A stretch of 64,000 bases of DNA from the NCBI RefSeq assembly GCF_001411555.2, contig NC_049903.1:20193234-20257233 (forward strand), read 5' to 3'. This document shows positions 34,030-46,074 of the stretch, piece by piece (within the stretch, counting starts at the first letter, position 1; every line of letters begins with the position of its first letter). This DNA is from Juglans regia (lineage: Eukaryota; Streptophyta; Magnoliopsida; Fagales; Juglandaceae). The notes beneath the pieces were generated by a model. The model was not told where the DNA came from. It did not search any database and worked only from the letters and a program-made list of their open reading frames with translations. The translations under genes and the position numbers were made by a program.

Positions 34030-35100
34030 GACTCCATGGGTCAAATTGAAAGTTTCAATTTCACAAGTAATTCCTGCTGAAAATCCTATATATCTTCATT
34101 TGATAATAGCTGTAAAGCCCTTCTAAAAAGGAATGTGATTGATTTTGCCATTTCATTAATCTTCTCACCGAGTGTTTCATTAAGTAGGATGCCCTTGAAT
34201 TTTGGTGGAACCAGTTGTCAGTGCCGGCTATTAAGGCTGTAATAATTGGTTTACATATGCTGTATTTCAAAATGTTTCTTTAAAATTCTATAGCAAGATT
34301 GTCAGTTTCTTACCACCCAATTCTCATATTTCTTAATGATGTTCTTGCAATACTTATGACCTTAATAAAAATAGTTATACTATATACTTCACTCCTATTA
34401 CACTGTGCTGGTGTGATGTTAATTCATCAACCATCAGATCTATTTCCTTTTTTAACTTATCAAAAGTAACAAATTTAAGGGTTGATGACTAATGCCACAT
34501 TAACAAAATAAGATGGGAATAAAATGAGGTAGTATATAGCATTTTTCATATAAAAATCATCACAAGGAACTCTGAATGAAATCAGCCAAGCATTTGAAGT
34601 AAGAGAAGTGCATTTGAAGTAAGCCAAGTGTTAAATCTATAAAATAATCTCACAAACTGATATGATTTGATATGATACATCAGATCTATTTTTAGTATAA
34701 AGAATTTTACAATTTGATGCATCACATCAATTCACATCAATTTGTAAATTTATCTGACGTGCCACCTCAAGTGAGTTATGTTGGTGTTGTTTTCTCTATA
34801 TGCGCTTCAAGAAAGACTCGAGCATAAAAGCAAAAATGAATGTAGTTGCAGTTTAGGAAGATACATAAAAACAAAAGAAAAATGAGCATAAAGATGTTGA
34901 CTCGAAGGTGGAAAGGCCATGGACCTAGAAAGCAAGTGTGTTGACTCGCGCTCTCGTGTTAACTATTGGTTGATATAATTATTTGATCGGATAAATATGC
35001 TAAGAACAAACTGGACGAGGAACTTGCCGTGAACATATATAAGATAATTTGAAATATTTTCTGAAGATAGAAGGCAAACAAGCAGAGAGGCTGGGGATAT
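34030..35100. other. CBP3 3' flank, no further gene
   Basis: The 3' UTR probably extends a few hundred bases; no single polyadenylation site can be fixed. From 34600 on there are small repeats (CATTTGAAGTAAG twice at 34589-34625; GATATGATTTGATATGAT; ACATCAATTCACATCAATTT). No ORF worth naming. Confidence 0.45.
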
Positions 35101-35322
35101 ATGGAGATAATTGAACATTTCAATCATGAGCATCCGCTAACTGTCGCGATCTCATGTCCCCTCAGTCTTCCTATTGGGCTTTTGAACTATCGCCTCTCCC
35201 TATTTATTATCCCCTCTCGCTCTTGGAATTGTCTCTATTCCTTTTCCAATTCCTACTTCCCTTTTTTCCATCGTCCTTCCCATCGACTCATTTTTTGCTG
35301 CCGCTTCTTAGATCTGCTTTCG

Positions 35323-37424
35323 ATGGCCTCCAAGCACACTTCTCACCGTGACTCTCCCTCCTATGATGGACATGGGTACTCCACGGTTGTCGACCTTGCA
35401 ACACTCAACACATTATGCAGCTCATACGGAATCCCAGATTCCATGACCTTGGGAGGTTTCAGCTCCTAGTGAGGTGGCAATCGATCTTGAGGGTAATGCC
35501 GAGAAGGTGGCCCTGTATGTTGGTATGCTTTCACATGGTCTGAGGCTGCCTTATGGCCATTTGGTCCTTGGCGCCTTGGACTTCCTAGGCCAGGCCCCAG
35601 CTCAGATGCACCCCAACTCCTGGAGGATCCTAACATCTTGTTGCATGGCGTGACAGATGGTCTTAGAGTCCTTTAGAGAGGAGTATCCAGACTTGACTGT
35701 CCAGGAGTTTCTATTCACCCACGCGGTTCGGCATCGGAGGGAAACATATGTAGTTTCTGCTCTCGTCTTGCTTGATTTGAGGCACGCCATTCCAACGCCA
35801 AGTCGTGGCAAAACAAATTTTTCTTCATCTTGGGTGAGAGTCTTGGGTGAGAGATGGGAATTCCCGCCTGGAGAAGCTGTCGCCGAGGAATTCTTCGTTT
35901 GATCCAATTGAGGAGTTGTTCTTGATGATAGGACGATTAGGATTGACCTGTCCGAGCACGAGCAGGCTCGCATTCAACTAGTGTACTCCTGGGTCTAGGA
36001 GCATTTGAAGGAGGTTGAGACTGACGTTCTCTTGACTGAGGACAATATCACTTGGTTCCTTATTACGTCTAACCGATCTCATGCGGTGGACCGTGACTTT
36101 CTAAAGGCGTACCCACAAGGGATGAAGCGGCAATGATTTAGGGCAGTCTGGAGCGTCTTCCTCAGTTTGGAGGGGGGCTATGAAGAGACTCTGTTTGGAG
36201 GACGAAACGACGTCCCTTGACTTGGAAGGGCTCGGCAATGATTTAGGCAATCTGGAGCACCTTCCCCAGAGGCGACGTCCACATCTCTGTCTGTCCAAGA
36301 TGTTCCACCTACCTCGCTGCGATCTTGGGAGGGGGGGTCAGCCCTAACTTCAACGAGGAGGAGCTGGAGGCGACGTTCCTTAAGGCCTTATAGCATCCAA
36401 ATCATGATGCTCCTAGGGAGATCGTCCTCGCCGAGTGCCTAGAAGCTCCTGTGCATACCCATGTCTTGGGAGATGTTGATCGGGAGGCCTTGTCAATACT
36501 AGGTGGCGCTTCCCATCAGCCAAAGGGGACCTTCCAGGGTGGCGATAGTGATGACCTGCGTCCCTCTAACGTTGGCTCAATCGCGGCTTCTGTGGGTGTG
36601 ACGTTTCCCAAGCCCACTGCTCTCGAGGGCCTTTCGTACGACAACCCCATGATGCTGAGTGAGGATGGGTACTCAGTGTCTTCGCCTTTGACCAGACCGT
36701 TAGTCAAACAGGGTACCCCCCAACTGCTGATTGTGATGAAGTTTCCCGGCCAGCCAACTTCGCAGAAGGGGTGACCTTTCTTCACGGCTGAAACAGGGGA
36801 CAACCAACTACTCTGGGACGCAAGCCTGATGCGATGCAAGGGTTTGACGCTCCCTGAGCCCTTACTCTCGGGCCTCCTGGAGGCTCAGCTCCCAGGAGCG
36901 AGGATGACACTTCATCGTCTCCCCCTTTGGGAATTGGTGCCAAAGGTGCTAGGGCTGAGGCGATAAGGGAGATGGTCGACCAGCTCTACCCGGTAGGGTT
37001 TCTTTCCCTTTCCCGCCTTGTTTGCAGTTTAGGCTTTGTGCTCTGACTTTCTAACAGTTTCTCATTTGGCAAGGTTTTGAATTCCTAGAGGCCTGGGTCG
37101 TGGATGGGTCAGGCCAAGGAGGAGAACGAAGTTGAGGCCTTATGCAGTTTGGGTGGATGGGTGTACAATGAGATGTTTCAACTTAGAGTTGCGCTGGAGT
37201 GTGCCAATAATGCTTACGATGAGATGGAGGATGAAAATGGGCATTTATGGCGAATCATCAAGGACCTTCGCAAAGAGGAGTCTGATCTTCATGTAGACAA
37301 GAAGCGCTAAGGCAAAAGGTATCTCGTCATGAGTTTGTCGTAAGGGCAACTGCGGAAGAGAGCGATTCGAACCTAGAGTGAGCACTCTGTCAGGAGGAGG
37401 AGGAGGTGAGGGAGGTCGATCAGT
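35323..37424 (+). pseudogene. Antisense additional ORF of the Tat-like element (Transposase_28 / putative gypsy-type transposon family)
   Basis: Running opposite to gag, several interrupted frames encode MASKHTSHRDSPSYDGHGYS, then VALYVGMLSHGLRLPYGHL, GQAPAQMHPNSWRILTSC and ESFREEYPDLTVQEFLFTHA. Farther on is a coiled-coil-like stretch (EVEALCSLGGWVYNEMFQLR, 37130-37189). The ..GLRLP....L...L...P.Q.HPN.WR.. signature is typical of the plant 'putative gypsy type transposon' proteins (Pfam Transposase_28) found as extra ORFs in Tat elements. A stop after TLGGFSS (35467), TAG codons near 35998 and frameshifts make it dead. A TATTTATTA box and pyrimidine-rich leader at 35200-35300 could be its own promoter. 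The remaining coding part follows solo LTR C at 40469-40925. Confidence 0.7.
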
Positions 37425-38455
37425 TGTAACACCCAGACCCAATCAAGTTAAATTTTTTATTTATTTTAGTTCATTTTATTTTATTTTATTTCTTTTTTTC
37501 TGCACACGTTTATTTTTTTTTTTCCCGCATGTTTTATTTTGTTTTCTTCTCTTTCCGTATTTATTTCTTAATTCCCGTAAGTTTCCTCTCGTCCACTCCA
37601 TGCACACGCACAACACATCCGCCCACACGTCTCTCCCTCATCCCTCTAGGGTTTTCTCATCACATATATACTTACGCACAGATACACTTATCCCTCGTGC
37701 ATGATGAAGCCAAGCTGCCGCCGCCCTCTATTCATGACCTCGGCCAACCAAACTTCCCACAGCATCTGCCCTCCTTTGTTTACCTCGATCATCACCCAAA
37801 CTCCTCCTCAAAACCATTGCCAGCCACTGGGCATCACAGTGAGCCCAACCCGAGAAGCATTTGGTTGTTGTTCCGTGCTTTGTTCCTTAAAAATCAACAC
37901 CCGTGCGACCTCGGCATCTGTGGAAGCAACCTGGGTCGTCCATCGCGCGTAACCTTCTACCCAGACCGCCACAACCGTAACCAGCCTTGTAACCACCATG
38001 TTTGAAAGCCACCAAGTCACCTGCAGTCACACGGTGAGCCTCTGTTTTCACAACTAAAAACAGAGCAATCCTCATTCACCCTCCCACTGTCCAACTTCAG
38101 TGCTGTCCTCACCACCGCGTGAAGCCTAGCAGCCAGTTTTCCTTGTGTCAACCACGGGACCACCGTGGAACAGCCACTACCTCCACGTCCAGGAAATGCC
38201 CAGCAGCAGCAGTGCACCGCAGCAACGCCTCACGTAAGACTTTGTTTTGCACCACCGGAAGTAGAGCACCTACTTCCCTCCATAGTGAACTGCAACGCCG
38301 CCGCCCAACTGCTCAGCCTCAAGTGGGAACCTCCAAAACACGCCGGTCGTGCACCCAGGTCCGCCGCGTCCCGCTCGGTAAGCCACCGACAGCACCTCCG
38401 TGTCACACTCTCTCGGCTTACTCTATGTCTTTCATTTTTTTCTCCTCTTTTCGTT

Positions 38456-38457
<2 letters not shown>

Positions 38458-38504
<47 letters not shown>
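38458..38504. repeat. (CT)n microsatellite
   Basis: About 23 CT repeats in solo LTR C. They generate artificial Ser-Leu or Arg-Glu repeat ORFs on the two strands. Confidence 0.95.
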
Positions 38505-38508
<4 letters not shown>

Positions 38509-39561
38509 CAATGCTCCGCCGAGATCACCGCCGTCTGCCTAGTCCCTCGCTTACGTCGCACGCCGCCGCTTGATTTTCCTCCGTGGGTAAGCTTTGCCGT
38601 GCATGCTATGTGATTTACGTAGTTTTCTTTTGTTAGTTTTCAAAGAATTAAATGAAATTACTGTAATACCCTTTACTACATGTATTATTAATGGGCTTTT
38701 AAACTTTTATTATGCTTTAGTACGCTGTTATTTAATTATGGTTACAGAAAATCATTTTAACATGTTATTAAGTAAAGTTTTATTTTTAAAGTAAATAATA
38801 TTAGAGTAATGTTGTTTTTACACTTTAGATATGATTTAGTCTTTTTAAAAAATAGTTATGGTTTACTTTCAAATATTTTGGGATAATTATATTATCTAGT
38901 ATTAAACTTTATAAGTTGTTTTCATTAATAAATAAGTTAGACTTTTAAATGTTTTTAGTTGAAGTTATCAAATGGACATCAACGATTTTAGAAATGGATG
39001 ATATATTGTAAGGGTTAGGATAATTTTAGAAGTTTAAGAAAATAGGTTATTTTAGCATATCAGGTTTAAATATTGAGGTACATGTTTGATCGGAAATTTA
39101 TGGAAGTTACGTGATTATTTTATAGGTGACGATTAATATTTGTTCGGCATTTTGAGGAAAATTCTGAAAAGCTAAGAAGTTCAGGTAAGCGGGGTTCCTA
39201 TACTAGACTTTGCATTAAATAAAATAAACTGAGGTCCTTTTTGGAAAATATGCATGTTTTGTTATGAAAAGAAATTTGAATTACCTCAGTTATTTGTTCT
39301 GCATTACTCATGAGATTCTGTTTAAGAAGAAAGTATTTTCTGTCATGACTGGTGTAGACATAAGCTTATTTTTGACATTCTGTTTCTAAACTTTGAAAAT
39401 GAGAGCGAATATGAAATTTGTGCATAAATTATGTTGTGATATGATTTTGTTCTGTTCCGAAGATTTTTGTTCAGTACTCTGTTTGGATAAGACGTGATTT
39501 CTGAAAACCTTTGACATGATTCTCTGATTCTGAATTTGATTTTGTTTCCGTTCTGTTCAGT

Positions 39562-39760
39562 TACGGCCCTGCCACGGGTGATAATAGTGGCATACGGCCC
39601 AACCACGAGTTACAATAGTGGATACGGCCTAACCACGGGTTATAATAGTGTATATGGCCCAACCACGGGTAATAATAGTGGCCATGGGTAATAATAGTGG
39701 ATACGGCCCAACCACGGGTAATAATAGTGGATACGGCCCTGCCACGGGTTATAGTAGTGG
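39562..39760 (+). repeat. 30-bp minisatellite in solo LTR C
   Basis: Six full and one partial (about 21 bp) copies of the same 30-bp ACGGCCCAACCACGGGTTAT-type unit as in solo LTR A. The partial unit near 39680 breaks the phase. Confidence 0.9.
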
Positions 39761-40933
39761 TCTTTGTTTTGAGTGCACACCTTGGTGACAGAGTGTTTCA
39801 TGTTCTGCTTGGCTATCCGCAGATGCACAACCCTACCACGGGGATTATACATGGCCTCCGTTCTGATATGATGTTCTGATGATGATGATGATCTTTTATG
39901 CTATGCCAAAAAATATTTTGAATGAAATTATTTCTAAATCTTCGTTCTGATATTTTGATAACATGTTCTGCTTCCGCACTCTGAAAATGAAAATATTTTG
40001 TTCTGCATTCTGATTTTTGTAAATGTTCATGTTTATACACTGGTATATGTTCTCTACTTACTGAGTTGTTGATAACTCACCCCTTATCTCCATATATTTT
40101 TTCAGATAATTTTGATGGTTCAGTTGGAGAACAAGAGTAGGAAGTTTTAGCAAGGTGTGATGATCAAAGTGGAATAAGTACCTAAGGGTACAAGTGCTTA
40201 TCTGAGAGTCGTTGTTAGTAAACTGATTTTATTTTTCGGTTATTTTTTATCTTATGAGTTAAGGATAATTTCGAGTTTTGGAGAGTTTTTTAATTTATGT
40301 TATTGAGGTTTTCTTTATTGTCCCCTTGGAGGAACTTAGATATTTGGTTTAGTTAACTGGATTAATGTTTTATGGAATTTTCTGGACTTTATAGTTGTAT
40401 TATTTAAGTTGATTCTAGGTATTAAGAGTTAACTCTCTGGACCTCCGGGAACAGGGCGTTACATCAGTGCTGCTTGGCCTATGTCGCCTCATTAGTAGAA
40501 GCTGAGTGGGTTTGCTACAACTTAGACACATGCATCAAGGAACTCTAGACCGGAGAGGTCACATTGGTGGCGAAAAATGCGACGCTTTAGAGAGACAATG
40601 ATAAGGCCGATAACCTGTATGTAGAGTTGGGGGAGCTGCACTTGCAACTCAAGAGGGAGATGAGGTCTCGCGAGGCACGGTGAAGACTCTGGAAGCCAAG
40701 CTCACCGCCGCCAATGAAAAACAAGCCCGAATCACACCTCAACTCGTGGCAGCCAAGTGACTCCGTAACCAGGGTTAGGGTCGCGGGTACTCCCGAGGGC
40801 TGGAGAGGGTGAGAGGAAACTTGGCAGCGAACCCCCGTGATAGCCCTGGTACCCTACACTTGGCTCGGTTTGTGCCCACCGTGGAGGACCGTGACTCCCT
40901 TAACTCTCTGGGGCGTGACTTGATGCTTGATGC

Positions 40934-41560
40934 TAGGGGTGCAATTCAGTCCAATTCAGTTTGGTCCGGTCCGGGGGGGTGATGGGTCAGAATTTTCAGT
41001 CCATCATTTCCCTAGACCGAAGATACCTAGGGACCGGACTGGTACCTATCAGTCTGGTCAATTTGTTTGGTTCGGCCCAATTATTTTTTTATTCTTTTAT
41101 ACTTAAAAATAAAATAATAAAAAAATTTATTTGAAATACTAAATTAAAATTAAGTGAATTATTAATGTAGATAACTTAATAAAAAATATTTTATATAGTC
41201 AATGATAATAAATAAGATGAAAATTACATTATTAACTTATGTAATTGTTATATAATTAGTTAATTGATATTATACATTAGTTAATTGATAGAATATTAAT
41301 TTATTAATAACATATTTAAAATTTTATATTTTTAATGGTGATAGGTTAGATGAAAATTACATAATAAATTATACAATTATTATATAAATAATATATATAA
41401 TATATACTTAATTCAGTTCGGTCTGGGGTGGAAAACCCCTAAACCGAGACCTGACTGGACCAACTTCGGTCCTCTATTTCTTGGACCGGGACCGGACCAG
41501 ACTAACTTCGGTCCAGTCCAATCGGTTTCTCCAGTCTGGACCAACCGGCTAACACCCCAA
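40934..41560. mobile_element. hAT-type MITE (627 bp) with near-perfect 8-bp TSD
   Basis: The left end is TAGGGGTGCAATTCAGTCC and the right end CTAACACCCCAA. It is flanked by CTTGATGC (40926-40933) and CTTGACGC (41561-41568), one mismatch. The subterminal GGTCCGGTCCGG motifs and AT-rich core resemble the hAT MITE at 27902-28595. It is inserted in the Tat element's antisense ORF region. Confidence 0.82.
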
Positions 41561-41835
41561 CTTGACGCCTTCCCCAACTCGACTGTCCGCCCTTAATTGT
41601 ATACTTGTCACTTTTCACCCACTTGAGAACGGGGGACTTTATATCTTTGTAACGTTTGAACACATAATAGATGTAAATTTTGGCGTTCTTCCCTTGTCTT
41701 GTCGCAAATCCATGTTTCCCTCGCCTATTGTCTTTCTTTTCTTCTTCTCTCCCTCTTCTCTTATTTTTCTTGTTTAAGGCCCGATCGGGCTTTCTTCACG
41801 TGGCATTCTTAGCTCATTTGCTCGCCCCTTCACGG

Positions 41836-42545
41836 GGCATTGACCTGAGGAACCAGGCGGGATCTGAAACCAACCGCGTAGGGTTGCGATTGGTCGCCGA
41901 GCCGCGAGTGCAAAGCATCGGCCTAAGGAACCAGTCGGGATCTGAAATCGACCACACTGCATGGCGATGAGGGATTGAGACACTTAGGAAAGGTGTTCCC
42001 CATTTGACCATTGAGGTTCGAGTACAAAGCATTGACCTGAGGGACGAGATAGACTCTTAAATTGAATGTGCTAGGTGGCAGTTGGTCTCCAAGATTTGAG
42101 CGCAGAACATCGACCTGAGGAATCAAGCAGGATTTGAAATCGACCGCGCTGGATGGCGAGGTGGGACTGTGACACTTAGGAGAGGTGTTCCCCCATTTGA
42201 CTACCAAGATTCAAGTGCGGAGCATTGACCTGAGGAACTAGGCAAGATTTGAAATCAATTACGTTGGGTGGCAATTGGTCACTGAGGCATGAGTGCGGAG
42301 CATCTGCCTAAGAAACTAGGCGGGATTTGAAATCGACCATGTTGGGTGGTGAGGAAGAACTAGGACACTTATGACAGGTGTTCCTCCCTTTGACCATCGA
42401 GGTTTGAGTGTGGAGCATCAATCTGAGAAACTAGGCGGAATCTGAAATCGATCGTGCTGGGTGGCAAATGGTCGTCGATGTGTGAGCACGGAGCATCAAC
42501 CTAAGGAACCAGGGGGGATCTAAAATCGACCACTCTAAGTGGCGA
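41836..42545 (-). repeat. 192-bp tandem array (about 3.7 copies) in the Tat-like element
   Basis: The landmark TGACCTGAGGAACCAGGCGG recurs with small changes at 41841, 41919, 42033, 42111, 42226, 42304, 42418 and 42496. Successive distances alternate 78 and about 114, and every second copy is 192-193 bp apart. The unit therefore has two related halves. No coding potential. Confidence 0.9.
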
Positions 42546-43296
42546 GAAGGGTTGCTGCGTTGCTCAATCACATACACATATACATACACGTAAGTTCACT
42601 TATTAATCTCATCCTTGGCTTTCTACATGGGAAGTCATTGCATGCAAAAGAAAAAAGGGGGCCTCTCGCCCGTTTCAGAGCTTCTCAGCTTGCTGGTTCG
42701 TTGGGCCCTGACTTGGTTGTCCCGTTGTCAGCTTCAGTAGATAAGGGGACGACTTTCCTTTCCTCCGCTACTTAGACTTGAGCTCGTTGGTCTTCCCTTC
42801 CATGCGGTGACTTGCAGTGTTATAGACCCTAGTGGTTGTAAAGTTTTGCCAGAGAATCCCCTCAGTTGTGTGGGGTATGGTCGCAGCTTGTCCTAGCCGA
42901 TCCCTATCTTGATGAACGCCTCCCAGAAGAGGATGTTGGCTGAACTACCATTTTCTACTAATATCCTCCTAGTTGTGTAATTGGCCATTAGTATCGTCAC
43001 CACCATGACATTGTCGTGTGGATAGATCACTCCCTTGTAGTCACTATCGTCAAAGGTAACGAACGGGGTCTTTTGTGTCCAGGCTTGCTTGGGTGGTCTC
43101 CCGACACTAAAGACCTCCTCGTGTCTCGCCTTTCGGACGTAACCCTTTTGCCGGATGTGAATGCCTCCCTACTAGCGAGTCCCTCAGCGTTGGTGTGGAT
43201 TTCACCCAATAGGACATTGTTTTGGTTCTGTTTTCGTGGACTCCCTTACTTTCTCCTCACATTTCTCCTCCTTGAGCTTTCGCTCTTCCAACCTTC
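42546..43296. other. Internal non-coding or decayed gag-pol region of the Tat-like element
   Basis: No domain is recognisable. Short ORFs on both strands overlap. The minus strand should continue from gag into protease, but I see no D-T/S-G motif. Confidence 0.4.
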
Positions 43297-44440
43297 CTAT
43301 CTCGGCTCCTTCTTGTCTTTGCCCGCCCACCTAGGAGGCGACAGGCGATGGGTGCTCAGTCGCCCAAACATCTCCCTTCGAACTTCTTCTCGGACATCTT
43401 CCTTGATCTTCGACATAATCTTCCTCTTCAAGAACTGGCAATCTTCTATCCGATGACCCTCCTCTTCATGGTAGGTGCAATATGCGTGAGCTTTCCAATC
43501 GCAGTCAAAGCCCTCCCACGGTTGTTGTTCCCCCCACATCAGTATGTACATGCTAGTGTGGGCTTTCCTGGAGGAGATTCTATTGTCGCCCTTTTTCTCG
43601 CTTTGTCCCTTCCTTGTCTTGGTTTCCTTCTTGTGGGTCTTTGGGCCGGTGCTCTACTTGGATCCGCTCGCTCCCTGCTCCGCGCTTGTGTGCCTTGGGG
43701 TGGTCAAGGCCCGAAAGGTATCTTCGGCATTGACGAAGTCATCAGCCCGATCTATGAAATCCAGGAGGATAGCTGGGGTGTTCCGTGCAATTTCTACTAT
43801 GAAGGGGGCTTAAGGGCCAGAGGTCGCCCATGAGTGCCTCTAGGGTGAACGTCTCGTTATGGTTGTCCGTGGTCAACCGCTCTTTATTGAAGCAGTATAA
43901 GTATGCCTTTAAGCGTTCCTCCTCCCTCTACTTTAATGTGAAAAGGTATAAAGCAAGCCATCTTCGATTTTAGTTAGTCATGAACTGCGTCAAGAATTGC
44001 TGGCCTAGTTCTTTGAAGTTGTGGATGGTGCCCGACCGAAGGGCTCCAAACCACGCCCAGACGGAGCCTTTTAATGTCAAAGGGAATATCTGGCATGCTA
44101 TCCCAGAGAAGCCATGTAGCGTCATGTGAGTTTTGAACGTCTCCAGGTGTTCGACGAGATCCTTCGACCCGTCGTACATCTCTATCTGAGGAGCTTTAAA
44201 TATGGGTGGAAGTGAGACGACCATCACCTTGGCGCTATGGGGCAGGTCTATGCTGCTGAACAACTAGCCCACTGAGGACATTCCTCTTATCATTTTTGCC
44301 ATCTCCTCATACTTGTCCATGAGGCTGCGACACTCGTCACCCATCCATTTGTGTTCCTCATCTAAAGGTGGCACCCCGCTAGTGTTCTGCGACTTCCCCT
44401 CCATACACTCGGTTCGACTTGGTTTGACGCCTCCTTGAGC
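43297..44440 (-). pseudogene. Gag of the Tat-like gypsy element, frameshifted
   Basis: Minus-strand frames encode a retrotransposon gag core: PQIEMYDGSKDLVEHLETFK, HGFSGIACQIFPLTLKGSVW, AWFGALRSGTIHNFKELGQQ and FLTQFMTN (44263-43970). Further on is a zinc-knuckle-like CTYHEEEGHRIEDCQFLKRKI block (43551-43297). The AF.LTL.G.A..WF..L..GSI..F.EL...F..QF pattern defines the family (Pfam Retrotrans_gag). CxxH...GH..EDC is the plant Tat/Athila form. The two parts are in different frames, so it is inactive. Confidence 0.8.
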
Positions 44441-45130
44441 TCGACGTTCTTCTACTTTAGTGCCTCGTTCTCTCGCTGGAGGGCCTCTGCGTCCGAAGTC
44501 AATCTTTTCACAAGTTCCTCCATTTCCGCAACTCTCCCTCGCATGCTTGCCTACGTAGACTCCTGCTCAAGGGTCACGCAAGAACTCGTTGTGACTCGCA
44601 TACAAAAGGCACGTTGATGCTGTTAGACCAAAAAAATTTTGGATCCCACAAAAGGTGCCAATTGTTGAAGCATGTTTGGTAGACACCAATTGCGACAACG
44701 CTCCCAGTACCTGCAAGAGTGGAAGAAGTGGTGGTTGGGTGCGACGGTGTTACCTTCGATGTCAAAGTCAGGACCTCTCGGGCAAAGCCAAGGAAGAAGG
44801 AAAGTAGTAGAGAGCTAGAGAGAGAGTGATCGAATGGGTCACCTTTGATCTGTCGCTAACCTTTTCCCCTTCTATCACTTTAATTATCACCCTTGTTCTG
44901 GATGGTATGGCGTTGCATTTAATGTAGCCAATCCTGTGAGGGACAAGATCCTAACTAGTCTTTCCTCATTACTGCGCCGAGTCGGGAGGAACGGTTGTTT
45001 GTTTCCCATTTCTCGAGCCTATCTGGACCCTTTTCCTTATCACTCCCTGGCCTGCAAAGCCATCTATCAAGGGGTTTAATGGGGCGGCTTGGGCCTGGCC
45101 CAGTTGGGTATAAAAAGCCCTTTCCAAATA

Positions 45131-45624
45131 TATAACTATATATATATAGTTATTCTATTCTCAAGTCAATTTGTCATCCACATCACTTAAATTGTAAGAT
45201 TTGATTTGTAAGATTTTAATTTTAAAATTAATTTTTCAAATCAAATCATGTCATGTAAGTATTTTACTAGGTGTGCTCCTCTATACACCGGCAATAGAAT
45301 TTTTCATATATATATATATATGTTGTACAAATGAATAAATAATTAAGGCATTCCCATGATTATTGGGATTACATTCAAGGCAATCAATATCCCCTATTAT
45401 GAGCAGCAATCAAGTGATTGCATTTTATGAATGCAGCAGATTTGCATCCGTCACATTAGCTTCACTTTCCTTATATGCAAACAATCTTGTGATGCAATTG
45501 TTTAGGGACTGGTTGGTGCAGTAGATTATACTCTTAGCATTTATATAGCATGAAGGTTTGTGTGTGTGTGTAAGTGTGTATATATATATATATATATTTT
45601 GATAAAATGTTTGTATAGATATTT
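45131..45624. other. AT-rich spacer between two gypsy elements
   Basis: No gene. Several (AT)n and (TG)n runs at about 45128-45145, 45307-45322 and 45560-45596. Confidence 0.5.
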
Positions 45625-46074
45625 TGTAATGAGCCCTATTTCTGAGTGTGAGTTACCAAGAATATGAGAGAGAAGATCCAAGAATTAGAGAGAGAATTAT
45701 AGAAGGGAATGGAGAGAGGAAAGTAGAGAGAAACACGAGGGAAATTCTGTTGAATTCATTCATGCCTTTTACTTCTTTATTTTCTGCTTTTATAGCTGAC
45801 AATTAATAGAACGGCACCGTTTCGTGCCTTCTACACTAACACCATAACAGACTACACTAACACAACGACATCGTTCCATTACACTTCATTAATCCCAAAA
45901 CGACAACACGAATACTCACTCAATACGACCTGTCGTATTTCCCAACCTTTAACTAACAAAACTAACTTTTCATCTTTATTTCTATTGCTGCATGTGACTC
46001 TCCCACGAACCTTCAACTGTTAACTACTGCTGCACACAATCTCATCGATGTTGCTCAATCTCTGGACCCTTACA
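45625..46074 (-). mobile_element. 3' LTR (450 bp) of the truncated chromoviral gypsy element
   Basis: On the minus strand the LTR starts TGTAAGGGTCC (46074), directly after a purine-rich GAAGGGGAGGGG polypurine tract, and ends GGGCTCATTACA (45625). The short LTR fits Reina-like chromoviruses (inference). The matching 5' LTR is absent. Confidence 0.72.

Larger units (their letters stand above)
37425..40463 (+). mobile_element. Solo LTR C (same family as A), 3.0 kb
   Basis: It starts TGTAACACCC and ends GGGCGTTACA, flanked by perfect TCAGT at 37420-37424 and 40464-40468. There is no internal region. It matches solo LTR A along most of its length, including the 30-bp minisatellite, but lacks A's Tourist MITE and micro-LINE insertion and instead has a (CT)n run at 38458-38504. 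It interrupts the coiled-coil coding part of the Tat antisense ORF. Long ORFs inside (for example 37529-38005, 38119-38613) overlap on both strands and are not genes. Confidence 0.93.
35100..45130 (-). mobile_element. Degenerate Tat-like Ty3/gypsy element, minus strand, without pol
   Basis: On the minus strand the order is: an LTR-like stretch (about 45130-44663) ending CTTCAACA; TTGGCACCTTTTGTGGGA, a degenerate Tat/Ogre-type primer-binding region; gag (about 44440-43297); a 192-bp tandem array (42545-41836); and a long ORF on the opposite strand (41560-35323). No protease, RT, RNase H or integrase is seen, so it is internally deleted or non-autonomous. No second LTR was identified at the left edge, so the left boundary is approximate. 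Solo LTR C and a hAT MITE are nested in it. Confidence 0.65.

Noticed and set aside
37529..38613. Long plus-strand ORFs (158 and 164 residues) and minus-strand counterparts
   Set aside because: All lie inside solo LTR C, with low-complexity CT-repeat translation and overlapping frames on both strands.
43016..43833. Plus-strand ORFs of 146 and 161 residues
   Set aside because: They are shadows of the minus-strand gag sequence of the Tat-like element.
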